NCBI GenBank assembly: GCA_023416735.1
Contig: JAEZGX010000012.1
Coordinates: forward strand, 62,001-126,000
Length of the DNA: 64,000 nucleotides
From: Verrucomicrobiota bacterium
GTDB lineage: Bacteria > Verrucomicrobiota > Verrucomicrobiia > Opitutales > Opitutaceae
Direction: 5' to 3'
The notes under the pieces are model-generated. The model searched no databases, was not told the origin of the DNA, and saw nothing but the letters and a program-made list of their open reading frames with translations. Numbering within the stretch: position 1 is the first letter of the stretch; each line of letters opens with the position of its first letter. Positions 17,853-27,465 of the stretch are shown here, one piece after another. The position numbers and the translations under genes were made by a program.

Positions 17853-19177
17853 CGCCCCTGCTCCTTCAAGCCTGGAAAAAAACGCTCGCCGCCGCTCCCC
17901 GCGCCCCCGCGCTCATTGAGGCGGCAAGCGGTCGCGTGTGGACGCGTCGCGAACTCGATCGCGCCAGCGACGCCTGGCTCGCCCGGCATCCGCTCGATTT
18001 CGCCGGTCGCGTCGTCCTGTTTTCGGAAACCAACGGCCCGCAATGGCTCGTCCTGCTGCTCGCCTTGGTGAAAGCCCGAGCGGTCGTTGCCCCGCTCGAC
18101 CCGGGCGAGCCTCCGGCCCGTCAGCATGCCACCGCGCTTTCGCTCCGCGCTTCGTATCGTTGGACCGGCCAGGTTCTCGAAACCCTGCCACGCGGCCGTT
18201 CGTTTTCCGACCGTCGCCGCATCATTAAACTTACTTCCGGCAGCGCCGGAAAGCCTCGTGCGCTCGCATTTACCGACGCGCAGATGCTCGCCGACGGCCG
18301 TAACGTCTGCTCAGGGATGCGCATCTCGTCTTCAGATTTCAACTACGCGCTGATTCCGTTCGGACACTCCTACGGCTGGGGCAATCTCGTCATCCCGCTC
18401 CTCGCCCAAGGCACCGCCATCGTTTGCGGATCCGCGGCATTGCCGCACGTCATCGCCGCCGAAATCGCGCGTTTTCGTCCGACCGTCTTCCCCGCCGTGC
18501 CGGCCTTGCTGCGCTCGCTCATCGACGCCGACATCGCTCCCGCTTCACTTACATCGCTTCGCACCGTCATCTCCGCCGGCGCACCACTCGACCCCGCCGT
18601 CGCGCGCGCCTTTCACGTTCGCTTCGACCGGCCTATTCATAATTTCTACGGCTCCACCGAAACCGGCGGCATCGCCTATGATCGCACCGGCACCGCCTCC
18701 CTCGACGGCCGCGCCGTCGGCACACCGTTGCCGGGTGTCACCGTATCGCTCGCCCGCGGCCGAAGGGTCCGCGTTCACAGCCTCGCGGTTTACACGCTCG
18801 GCAATCGTCATCCCGGCACCCACGTCGCCGCCGATTTCGGCGAGTTCAACGCCGCCGGAGAACTCGTCCTCCGCGGCCGCACCGGTCGCACGATCAAAGT
18901 CGCCGGGCGTCGGTTGAACCTTTCTGAAATCGAACACGCGCTTCGCTCGCTGCCCGGAGTCCGCGACGCCTACGCGCTCCCCCATCCCGAGCGCCAGGAA
19001 GCCGTTGCCGCTGTGGTGGCGTGCGACGCTCAACCTCCCGCTTGGCGTGATGCGCTTCGCGACCGACTCGCCTCCTGGAAAGTCCCGCGCAAACTCATCG
19101 CCCTTCCCGCCTTCCCGCTCACCCCGCGCGGAAAAACCGACACGCGCAAACTCCGCGATCTTGTCGGCGTAGCCTAA
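17849..19177 (+). CDS. AMP ligase (acyl/aryl-ACP ligase, ANL superfamily)
   Basis: 442 residues. ANL motifs are clear: the P-loop-like KLTSGSAGKPR, the A5 motif NFYGSTETGG, the hinge region GRTGRTIKVAGRRLN, and the C-terminal catalytic Lys in PLTPRGKTDTRKL. The enzyme would adenylate an aromatic acid, probably 3- or 4-hydroxybenzoate, and load it on the ACP, as XanA2 does in xanthomonadin synthesis. Substrate identity is inferred from the neighbouring chorismatase. This is the last plus-strand gene of the operon. Confidence 0.85.
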   Translation: MTPLLLQAWKKTLAAAPRAPALIEAASGRVWTRRELDRASDAWLARHPLDFAGRVVLFSETNGPQWLVLLLALVKARAVVAPLDPGEPPARQHATALSLRASYRWTGQVLETLPRGRSFSDRRRIIKLTSGSAGKPRALAFTDAQMLADGRNVCSGMRISSSDFNYALIPFGHSYGWGNLVIPLLAQGTAIVCGSAALPHVIAAEIARFRPTVFPAVPALLRSLIDADIAPASLTSLRTVISAGAPLDPAVARAFHVRFDRPIHNFYGSTETGGIAYDRTGTASLDGRAVGTPLPGVTVSLARGRRVRVHSLAVYTLGNRHPGTHVAADFGEFNAAGELVLRGRTGRTIKVAGRRLNLSEIEHALRSLPGVRDAYALPHPERQEAVAAVVACDAQPPAWRDALRDRLASWKVPRKLIALPAFPLTPRGKTDTRKLRDLVGVA

Positions 19178-19225
19178 TTCGATCCCGCAACCCCAAGGGC
19201 CGCCCAAGCCGCCACATTTTCCCGT

Positions 19226-20161
19226 TCAGCGCGCCACCAGCGTGGCTTCGATTTCGACCTCGAGCGCCGCACGGCAGACTTCCGCCTGGAGATACATGAC
19301 TCGGTCGCTCGCCTGCACGAGTTCCGCCTCGAGTCGGTCGCGCACGCGGCGATAGGCCGCGGCATCGCGCAAATACACTTTGAAATGCCGCGCCGTCGCC
19401 GCCTCCGCCCCAAGGGCGTCTCCCAACGCCGCCGCCTTCGAAACCAGCCGAAGATTATCCAACGTGCAGTCCAGCTGCGCATCCAGTTCGCCCGGCGCCA
19501 CCGTCGCATGGCCCTTGATCGCCGCCGTTCCCGAGACAAACACCAACCGCCGTCCGCTCTCCGTGTGCGCGACCGTCGCCCGCGAAAAACTGGGCGCACG
19601 CGGTCCGTGTTCTCGCGGATACTCGTAAGCGGGCACCTGTTCTGGATTTTCCAAGTGCTGCGGCGTTTTCCGCCCGGCTACGAAGACCACGACCAACGCC
19701 GCTCCATCCGAGCCGACCGCCGACGCCGACGGCAGCGACCGCTTGAATCCGCTCCCATGCAACATCTCGAACGCCTCCGCGCGTCCTTCGCAAAACGCAT
19801 GATAATTTTCGCAGCCGCCCACCGTTGCGTTGATTCCCGGCACGTAATTCCAAACGCGATACAGCGGCCAGCCGACACTTGCACGAAATAGCCGTGCGTA
19901 GAGTTCACGCGTTGTCCGTCGCAACGACGAACCCACCGGCTGCACTGTCGCGCCAATCAGCAGACCGTCCGTCTCCCACAACTGAAATCCATGGTTCGCT
20001 CCGGCCCAGCGCGCCGCCGGAAACAACTGCTCCGTGCGCGTTCCGCCCAGCCAAGGCAACGCCAGCCGGATCGCCTGCCCTGCTCCGCCCAACACCGACG
20101 CCCCTGCCCCAAACTCCACCTCGAAGGAGGCCGTTTCGATGGAAAATGCGGTGCCGTGCAT
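19226..20161 (-). CDS. Chorismatase (XanB2/FkbO/Hyg5-type hydroxybenzoate or dihydroxycyclohexadiene-carboxylate synthase)
   Basis: 311 residues from ATG at 20161; a GTG at 20206 would add 15. The C-terminal third resembles the RidA-like fold of chorismatases. Recognisable family blocks include YRVWNYVPGIN, ENYHAFCEGRAEAF, LPSASAVGS and REHGPRAPSFSRA. FkbO makes 3,4-dihydroxycyclohexadiene carboxylate, Hyg5 makes 3-hydroxybenzoate, and XanB2 makes both 3- and 4-hydroxybenzoate, which primes xanthomonadin. Beside an aryl-polyene-type operon, the XanB2-like role is the best fit. It is convergent with the AMP ligase, with 48 bases between the stops and no visible terminator. Confidence 0.8.
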   Translation of the reverse strand: MHGTAFSIETASFEVEFGAGASVLGGAGQAIRLALPWLGGTRTEQLFPAARWAGANHGFQLWETDGLLIGATVQPVGSSLRRTTRELYARLFRASVGWPLYRVWNYVPGINATVGGCENYHAFCEGRAEAFEMLHGSGFKRSLPSASAVGSDGAALVVVFVAGRKTPQHLENPEQVPAYEYPREHGPRAPSFSRATVAHTESGRRLVFVSGTAAIKGHATVAPGELDAQLDCTLDNLRLVSKAAALGDALGAEAATARHFKVYLRDAAAYRRVRDRLEAELVQASDRVMYLQAEVCRAALEVEIEATLVAR

Positions 20162-20297
20162 GGGGAAAGACGTGTCACAACGGTCGCGCGCAGGGTGCGC
20201 GGCCACCGCGTTTTCCCGCGCATGGTCCGTGGTTTAACGGGTTTGTTCCTTACTCCGGGCCTTGCGCGTCACCGCCAATCTCGTTCCTCCTACCGCC

Positions 20298-21089
20298 GTG
20301 ACGTTTCTGTTGAAGAAATTCGTTTCGTTCTGGCTGATGCCTCTGCCGCTCAGCCTGACGCTGCTCGTTGCTGGCGCTTTGCTGCTGTTTTCGACGCGCC
20401 GTGCGCGACTCGGGCGCTGGCTCGTGGTCGCAGGTGCCGCGCTATTGCTTATCTTCAGCAACAAGGCCGTTAGCACCGCCCTCATCCGCCCGCTCGAACG
20501 CGACTTCGCCACACTTCCCGAGTTCTCCCCCGGCGAACCGCTGCCGGAGAACCTGAAACACAGCCGCTACATCGTCGTGCTCGGTGGCGGCCACGGCGAC
20601 ACCCCGGGCTTCTCCGCCGTTAACAAGCTCAGTCACTCCGCCCGCAGCCGGCTCACCGAAGGCGTTCGGCTGGCCCGAGCCCTCCCCGACGCGAAGCTCG
20701 TCACCTGCGGCCGCGGCGCTCCCGGCCAGCCCAATCACGCAGAAATCCTCGCCCAAGCCGCCGAATCGCTCGGCATCCCGCGTTCGCGTATCGTTCTACT
20801 CGACTCCGCTCGGGATACCCACGACGAAGCTCTCGCGACGCGCGCTCTCGTGGGTGACGAGCCCGTGATTCTTGTCACGTCCGCCTGGCATCTCCCGCGA
20901 GCGCTCAGCCTGATGCGCGGCGCTGGCGTTACGGCCATCCCCGCTGCCTGCGATCATATGGTCCGCCCGGGAGAAGAGCGATCCTGGTCCGACTATACCT
21001 GGGATTCCGACTCGATCGGTCGCAGCAGCCGAGCCATCGCCGAGCGACTTGGCCGCGCCTGGGCTTTTCTCCGCGGGCAATCGAAGTGA
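20298..21089 (+). CDS. elyC: ElyC/SanA/YdcF-type DUF218 membrane protein
   Basis: 263 residues. The GTG at 20298 gives MTFLLKKFVSFWLMPLPLSL, which mirrors the N terminus of E. coli ElyC (two TM helices at about 10-30 and 38-55). The earlier TTG at 20262 was therefore rejected. The DUF218 domain shows VVLGGGH, S-x-x-R-x-x-x-G-x-x-L-A, TCGRG and TSAWHLPRAL. ElyC-type proteins act in envelope biogenesis, probably in undecaprenyl-carrier metabolism. It is divergent from the chorismatase. Confidence 0.8.
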   Translation: MTFLLKKFVSFWLMPLPLSLTLLVAGALLLFSTRRARLGRWLVVAGAALLLIFSNKAVSTALIRPLERDFATLPEFSPGEPLPENLKHSRYIVVLGGGHGDTPGFSAVNKLSHSARSRLTEGVRLARALPDAKLVTCGRGAPGQPNHAEILAQAAESLGIPRSRIVLLDSARDTHDEALATRALVGDEPVILVTSAWHLPRALSLMRGAGVTAIPAACDHMVRPGEERSWSDYTWDSDSIGRSSRAIAERLGRAWAFLRGQSK

Positions 21090-21196
21090 GCAGCCTGGCG
21101 ACGCTTTCGTGATGCTCGGGATTAGGCCCGTGGCTTACTTTCCGATCCCGAGAAAATTGTTTCGCAATCGTCACATCGGCAGCTACTCAGGCGCCC

Positions 21197-21835
21197 ATGT
21201 TCTCGCTCAAGAAGCTTCTCGGCAAAGAGGACAAGTTCTTCGACTTGCTCGAAGCCGGCGCGGAAGAGGCACGCACCAGCGTCGGCCTCCTTTCCAATTA
21301 TCTGCAGGCCCTTAGCAAGGGCGGCCCTCCGCCCAATTTGGACGACTTCGTTCAAAGCCGGCGCAAAGAAAAGCGTATCCGCCATCAAATGACGGAGGAG
21401 CTGAGCAAGACTTTCGTGACTCCCTTGGAGCGCGAGGACATCGAGGAGCTTTCGTTCGCCCTCTACCGGATCCCGAAGGCCATCGAAAAGATCGTCGAAC
21501 GTCTCTCCATTTATCCCGGCCGCGTGCCGCATACCGCGTTTCAACGCCAGGCCGAGCTGCTCAATCTCGCTTCGGAAGCCGTGGTCTTCATGGTGAAAGA
21601 GCTGCGCAGCGGCACGAACATCGAGAAGGTCCGCGAAGCCAACGACCGGCTGCAATACGCCGAGGGCGAAGCCGACAAGGTCATGCTCGGCCTCCTCAAG
21701 GAGCTCTATCACGGCCCCTACGAAGCGCGCGAACTCGTCATCCTCCAGGAACTCTACGAAATGGTGGAGCAAGCCGTCGATCGATGCCGCAACGCGGGCA
21801 ACATCGTCGTCCAAATCGTGCTGAAGCACTCGTGA
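21197..21835 (+). CDS. DUF47 (PhoU-like) Pit accessory protein
   Basis: 212 residues, almost entirely helical and charged, with the pattern of DUF47 proteins: N-terminal FF-x-L-L-E-A-G-A-E-E-A, then T-P-L-E-R-E-D-I-E-E-L, and a C-terminal repeat of helices. These PhoU-like proteins sit upstream of Pit transporters and are thought to control low-affinity phosphate uptake. It lies 67 bases before the pit gene on the same strand. Confidence 0.88.
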   Translation: MFSLKKLLGKEDKFFDLLEAGAEEARTSVGLLSNYLQALSKGGPPPNLDDFVQSRRKEKRIRHQMTEELSKTFVTPLEREDIEELSFALYRIPKAIEKIVERLSIYPGRVPHTAFQRQAELLNLASEAVVFMVKELRSGTNIEKVREANDRLQYAEGEADKVMLGLLKELYHGPYEARELVILQELYEMVEQAVDRCRNAGNIVVQIVLKHS

Positions 21836-21902
21836 GCTCCTTCGCCGTCGCGAAACGCGCGAGCGTTTCGTCCCTCTCCGACGCTTTTCGCCATCCGACG
21901 AA

Positions 21903-22961
21903 ATGACTCTTTTCCTCCTCGTTCTGCTCGCGGCGTTGATTTTTGAATACATCAACGGCTTTCACGACACGGCCAACGCGATCGCCACGGTCGTTTCCAC
22001 CAAGGTCCTTTCGCCCCGCCAGGCCGTTCTCTGGGCCGCCTTCTGGAATCTCGTCGGCGCGCTCGCCGGCACCGCCGTCGCCGCCACCGTCGGCAAGGGT
22101 CTCGTCGATACAAATTTCGTCACCATGGCGACGGTCCTCGCCGCGCTGCTCAGCGCGATCGTCTGGGGATTGTTCACGTGGTGGCTGGGCTTGCCTTCGA
22201 GCTCCAGCCACGCGCTCGTCGGCGGTCTCTGCGGTTCCGCGCTCGGCACGGCCAACAATTGGGAGGTCCTCAAATGGCACGTCGTCGAAAACGGCTCCCA
22301 CTCCGGTCTCTGGCCGAAGATCGTGCTGCCGATGGTGACGTCGCCCGTGCTCGGTTTCGTTGGTGGCGCCTTGCTCATGTTCATCCTCCTGGCGGCGCTG
22401 CGGAAAGCCACGCCGTATTTCGTCCGCGCCGTCTTCGGCAAAGCGCAGCTCATCAGCGCGGGCTTCATGGGTTACAGCCACGGCCACAACGACGCGCAAA
22501 AAACGATGGGCATCATCGCACTCGCGCTGTTCACCGGCACCCAGTCCGGCGTATTCGACTCCCTTCCGAGCTGGCTCCAGTTCCTCTACACGCCGGAATT
22601 TCACGTCCCGCGCTGGGTGATGATCACGTGCGCGCTCACCATGGCCGCGGGCACCGCCGCAGGCGGCTGGCGCATCATCCGCACGATGGGCCATAAGATG
22701 GTCAAACTTCAACCGGTCCACGGCTTCGCCGCCGAAACGACCGCCGCGCTCATCATTCACGGCGCGTCCGTCGCCGGCGTGCCCCTGTCCACCACGCACG
22801 TCATCTCCACCTCGATCATGGGAGTCGGCGCCTCGAAGCGGCTCAGCGCGGTTAAATGGGGTCTCGTCAGCAAGATCATCTGGGCTTGGGTGCTCACGCT
22901 TCCTCTGACCGGACTGCTCGGCTACGGCATCGTGGAAGCGCTCCACAAGTTCGGCATCTGA
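21903..22961 (+). CDS. pit: Inorganic phosphate transporter, PiT family
   Basis: 352 residues, multi-pass. Both PiT signature repeats are present: GFHDTANAIATVVST at residues 19-33, and GYSHGHNDAQKTMG near residue 190. SSSHALVGG and the late PLSTTHVIS are also typical. It is a low-affinity, proton- or cation-driven phosphate symporter in the inner membrane. It runs convergently into phoR, whose stop is 37 bases away, so both phosphate systems sit back to back. Confidence 0.93.
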   Translation: MTLFLLVLLAALIFEYINGFHDTANAIATVVSTKVLSPRQAVLWAAFWNLVGALAGTAVAATVGKGLVDTNFVTMATVLAALLSAIVWGLFTWWLGLPSSSSHALVGGLCGSALGTANNWEVLKWHVVENGSHSGLWPKIVLPMVTSPVLGFVGGALLMFILLAALRKATPYFVRAVFGKAQLISAGFMGYSHGHNDAQKTMGIIALALFTGTQSGVFDSLPSWLQFLYTPEFHVPRWVMITCALTMAAGTAAGGWRIIRTMGHKMVKLQPVHGFAAETTAALIIHGASVAGVPLSTTHVISTSIMGVGASKRLSAVKWGLVSKIIWAWVLTLPLTGLLGYGIVEALHKFGI

Positions 22962-22997
22962 CCTCCCGCTCGTCCGCAGAACTCCGCTTCTGCTCCC

Positions 22998-24170
22998 TCA
23001 CCGCGGCAGCGTAAAACAAAACGCCGCGCCCTGCCCGGCCTCGCTCTCCACGCGCACGTCTCCGCCGTGCGCCTGCACCACGTGCTTCACAATCGCGAGC
23101 CCGAGCCCGGTGCCGCCTTGCTCCCGTGAACGCGCCTTGTCCACCCGATAAAACCGCTCGAACACCCGCGCCCGCGCCTCCGGCGGAATTCCCGGGCCGT
23201 CGTCCTTCACGCACACTTCAACGAATTTCTCGTTCACCGCGCGTCCGCTGATCGTCACCACGCCCGCTGGCCGACCGTATTTGATCGCGTTGTCGATCAG
23301 ATTGGAAAGCACCTGACGCAACCGATCGAGGTCCGCTTTTGCCGTCAGACCGGACGGCACCGAGTTCAACAACCGTATTTCCCTCGGCTTCGCTCGCATC
23401 GCGAGATCCTCCACGACTTCCTGAACCGCGAGCCGCAGGGACGACGGCTGCACGTTCAGCACCACGCGTCCCGAATCGAGCTTCGCGAGCAAGAGCAGGT
23501 CGTCGATCAACAACCTCAACCGATCCGCGTGCCGGTCGATGATGCTCAACAACCGATCGAGTGCCACCGCATCGCTCTTCGCTCCATCGAGCAAAGTCTC
23601 CGTCGCTCCCTTGATCAACGAAAGCGGCGTCCGCAATTCATGGCTGACGTTCGCGACGAACTCCTGCCGCACGCCTTCGAGTTCACGCACGCGCGTCAAA
23701 TCGTGAAACACCAACACCGCTCCGCCGGCTCCACCGGCAGAATCGCGCAAGGCCACCGCGTTGATCTGCAAGAACCGCGGCGGCGACGCTTCGATCCGAA
23801 TCTCATGCCCCAGCACCGCCGGCTCGTTCTCCAACCGTCCCACCAGCGCCGAGATTTCGTGATTTCGCACCGCCTCGAGCAACGCCCGCCCTGCCACCGG
23901 CTCCGACATTCCAAAGAGTTGCACCGCCGCCCGATTCGCGAGCGCAACCTGCCGGCGCTGATCCAACACCACGATGCCTTCGATCATGCTATCCAACAGC
24001 GCTTGCAGCCTCGATTGGTGCTGTTCGATCGCAGCTTCCTCCGCTGCGCGCTGTTTCTTCAGCTCGGCTTCGTGACGCTTCTCGAGCGCCCGCGCTTGCG
24101 CGACCGCCCGACGCCATAACCCCACCGCAACCGCAAGCAGGACACTGAGCAGAATGATCGTGAAGGTCAT
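22998..24170 (-). CDS. phoR: Phosphate-regulon sensor histidine kinase PhoR
   Basis: 390 residues. One N-terminal TM helix (1-20) is followed by a charged coiled stretch and a PAS domain (about 50-160). HisKA comes next with the phospho-acceptor His177 in SHELRTPLS, then HATPase_c with N-box NLIDNAIKYG, DDGPGIP and GGTGLGLAIVK. It is the last gene of the pst-pho operon, 30 bases after phoB. There is a single TM and no periplasmic sensor, as in other PhoR proteins that sense through the Pst/PhoU complex. Confidence 0.9.
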   Translation of the reverse strand: MTFTIILLSVLLAVAVGLWRRAVAQARALEKRHEAELKKQRAAEEAAIEQHQSRLQALLDSMIEGIVVLDQRRQVALANRAAVQLFGMSEPVAGRALLEAVRNHEISALVGRLENEPAVLGHEIRIEASPPRFLQINAVALRDSAGGAGGAVLVFHDLTRVRELEGVRQEFVANVSHELRTPLSLIKGATETLLDGAKSDAVALDRLLSIIDRHADRLRLLIDDLLLLAKLDSGRVVLNVQPSSLRLAVQEVVEDLAMRAKPREIRLLNSVPSGLTAKADLDRLRQVLSNLIDNAIKYGRPAGVVTISGRAVNEKFVEVCVKDDGPGIPPEARARVFERFYRVDKARSREQGGTGLGLAIVKHVVQAHGGDVRVESEAGQGAAFCFTLPR

Positions 24171-24200
24171 GCGGTCCGTCGTCGGCGTTATGTCCGGCGC

Positions 24201-24887
24201 TTACGCTTCCGCCCTGAACCGATAACCCACGCCGCGAATCGTCTCGAGATAGTCCGCCACCGGGCCCACTTTTTCGCGGAGGCGGCGCATGTGCGTGTCG
24301 ACCGTGCGCGTATCGATCGCCGTCTCGTAGCCCCACACGTCCTGCAGCAGCCGTTCGCGCGTTTGCACGCGGCCGCGCCGCTTCGCCAGCAAGGTCAACA
24401 GGTTGAACTCCGTCGCCGTCAACGCCACGGGCTTGTTGTCCACCAGCGCCTCGTGGCGCGGCACGTCGATCTCGAGCGGCCCGATCCGAAAGCGCTCGCC
24501 TGTCTCGTCGGGCGTTTGTCTGCGCTTCAACAGCTTGCGTATCCGCAAAACCAATTCACGCGGGCTGTAGGGCTTCGTCACGTAATCATCCGCGCCCAGC
24601 TCCAGCCCCAACACCCGGTCCATCTCCGCGGCCTTCGCCGTCAACATGATGATCGGGATCGAAACCGTCGCCGGGTCACGCCGCAGGATTTTGCAAACTT
24701 CGAGGCCGTCGATCTCGGGCAACATCAGATCGAGCACGATCAGATCCGGTTTCTCGGCACGGACCGCCGCCAGCGCCTTCGCTCCGTCAGCGGCGAAAAT
24801 CGGCGCAAGGCCCGCCTCGCGCAGCTTGAAGCCCATCAGCTCGAGCGCATCCGGCTCGTCGTCAACGACCAGTATCTTCGGTTTCAT
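24201..24887 (-). CDS. phoB: Phosphate-regulon response regulator PhoB
   Basis: 228 residues, OmpR/PhoB family. The receiver has acidic pocket Asp9/Asp10, phospho-acceptor Asp53 (IVLDLMLPE) and Lys104 (TKPYSPREL). The winged helix ends with the DTRTVDTHMRRLREK recognition region. The ATG lies inside the 3' end of phoU (26-base overlap), so the two are probably translationally coupled. It is expected to bind the Pho box at 31300-31328. Confidence 0.92.
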   Translation of the reverse strand: MKPKILVVDDEPDALELMGFKLREAGLAPIFAADGAKALAAVRAEKPDLIVLDLMLPEIDGLEVCKILRRDPATVSIPIIMLTAKAAEMDRVLGLELGADDYVTKPYSPRELVLRIRKLLKRRQTPDETGERFRIGPLEIDVPRHEALVDNKPVALTATEFNLLTLLAKRRGRVQTRERLLQDVWGYETAIDTRTVDTHMRRLREKVGPVADYLETIRGVGYRFRAEA

Positions 24888-25542
24888 TTTGCTTTAGGCC
24901 GATGTGACGAATGTCGCGAAATTCGTAGAGATACACGACTTCCTCGGCGATGTTGGTCGCGTGGTCCGCGATTCGCTCGAGACGTTTCGACACCGTCATC
25001 AGGGCGAGGCACCGCGAGATGTTCGATGGCTGCTCGATCATGTAGCTGGAGAGTTCGCGATAAAGCTGACGATTTAAATCGTCCACTTCCTGGTCCCGTG
25101 GCACCACCGCGCGCGCCTTGTCCGGCTGGCGATCGATGAAAGCCGAGAGCGCATCGCGCAACATCTCGAGCGACATCGCCGCCATGCGGGGCAGGTCGAC
25201 ATAAGGCTTCAGTTGCGGCTCGCGGGACAGGTCGAGCGCACGATTCGCGATCGAAACCGCCTCATCTCCCACCCGCTCGAGATTCTGGGAGATCTTCATT
25301 GCCACCGTGATCAACCGCAGCTCGGTTGCCAGCGGCGCTTTCGCCAGCAGGTGAATTGCGAGATCGTCGACCTCGATTTCGAACTGATCGAGGATGTTGT
25401 CGTCATCGATCACCTGCTGAGCCAGCCCATCGTCCCGCTCGATCAGCGCGCGCATCGAGCGCGCCACCGCCGACTCGGCGTGACTGGCCATGGCCAGCAG
25501 TGCTTCCTTCAGTTTGCTCATCTCTTCGGTAAAGTGCGTCAT
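24862..25542 (-). CDS. phoU: Phosphate signalling protein PhoU
   Basis: 226 residues, two three-helix PhoU repeats. Each has the metal-binding E-R-x-x-D motif: NLERVGDEA and RLERIADHATNIAEE. The ATG at 25542 gives MTHFTEEMSKLKEAL, the normal PhoU start; a TTG seven codons upstream would intrude on the pstB tail and was rejected. It lies 13 bases after pstB. It links Pst transport activity to PhoR inhibition. Confidence 0.92.
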   Translation of the reverse strand: MTHFTEEMSKLKEALLAMASHAESAVARSMRALIERDDGLAQQVIDDDNILDQFEIEVDDLAIHLLAKAPLATELRLITVAMKISQNLERVGDEAVSIANRALDLSREPQLKPYVDLPRMAAMSLEMLRDALSAFIDRQPDKARAVVPRDQEVDDLNRQLYRELSSYMIEQPSNISRCLALMTVSKRLERIADHATNIAEEVVYLYEFRDIRHIGLKQNETEDTGR

Positions 25543-25555
25543 GGTGTGTGGCGTC

Positions 25556-26415
<860 letters not shown>

Positions 26416-26422
<7 letters not shown>

Positions 26423-27465
26423 TTGTAGCGATTACGAAGTCGGTTGCGAAGGGTGATCGACGCGGCCGCGATGATCGCCACAAGCGCGAGGAACACAAAC
26501 GCCGTGCCGTATTGCACGCGTTCGGTGTAGGCGTTCTGCGGGATCTTCGAGCTCACGACGTAGATGTGATACGGCAGAGCCATCACGCCTTGGAAAAAGA
26601 AGTCGCTGAACCGCTCGACTTCCCAGGGCAGCTTGTCGCGCACGACGTAGGCAGCCGTAAACATGATCGGAGCCGTCTCACCGGCCACGCGCGCGATGCC
26701 GAGAATCGATGAGGTCAGAATTCCCGGCAGCGCATACGGCAGCACGTTCTTTCGGATCGTCTGCCATTTGGTCGCACCGAGCGCGAGCGAGCCTTCGCGG
26801 AATCCTTTCGGCACCGCTTTCAACGACTCTTCGCTCGCCGTGATCACCACCGGCAAAACCATGAACGCCAGCGTGAACCAGCCCGCGAGCAGCGAGACAT
26901 TCCAGCCCAGAAAAATCACGAACAGCCCAAATCCAAAAAGGCCAAAGACGATTGAAGGCACGCCCGCGAGATTCACGATCGCCAGTCGAACACCTCGTAT
27001 CATGCGATTGTCGCTAGCGTATTCGTTCAGATAAATCGCCGCGCTCACGCCAAAGAACAGCGCGATGGTCATCGATCCTGCCACCAGCAGCAACGTGCCG
27101 ACGATGCCGGGGAAAATTCCGCCTGAGGAATAAACATAACTTTCGGCGTTAACGTTCAGACCCGGGTTTGACTCCCGGAACGCGCGAAACTCGCGATCGC
27201 CCATTTCCTGCCGCACACCGTCGTGCTCGAACACATACAACGTTTCCGGCGCCTGCGTCAGGAAAGGCACGTTCACGAAGGGAAACTCGCTTTGAAACAC
27301 CGCACCGGCGCCTTTGACCACGATGTTCAACAGCACCGCCGCGCCGCAAAAGAGGATCGTATAAGTCGCGATCCGAAACAGCCAGCGCGCGGCCGCTTCC
27401 CAGGTTCGTAGTCGACTGGGTCGATAAGCGTAAGGGTTGGAAGAGGTCACAGGTTCAGCCTTCAT
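26416..27465 (-). CDS. pstA: Phosphate ABC transporter permease PstA
   Basis: 349 residues. TM1 (about 28-50) is followed by a soluble loop of roughly 70 residues (VPFLTQAPETLYVFEHDG onward) before the permease core. The core has the EAA loop ALGATKWQTIRKNVLPYALPG. It is longer than the 296-residue E. coli protein because of this loop. It overlaps the end of pstC by 4 bases. Confidence 0.92.

Larger units (their letters stand above)
10084..20161. other. Aryl-polyene-type biosynthetic locus
   Basis: Nine recognisable plus-strand genes plus one tiny ORF, with spacings from ATGA overlaps to about 60 bases, encode the hallmark set of aryl polyene/xanthomonadin pathways. In order they are methyltransferase, ACP, ketosynthase, ketosynthase-like partner, LpxL-like acyltransferase, GT2 glycosyltransferase, LolA-like carrier, MMPL exporter and AMP ligase. 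A convergent chorismatase follows. The expected product is an aryl-capped polyene esterified to an outer-membrane lipid. No ketoreductase, dehydratase, second ACP or thioesterase is present here, so these must be elsewhere or the product differs. Confidence 0.7.

Noticed and set aside
21169..21175. Single CGTCACA heptamer upstream of the DUF47-pit genes
   Set aside because: No partner heptamer at 11 bases on either side, so a Pho box is not supported.
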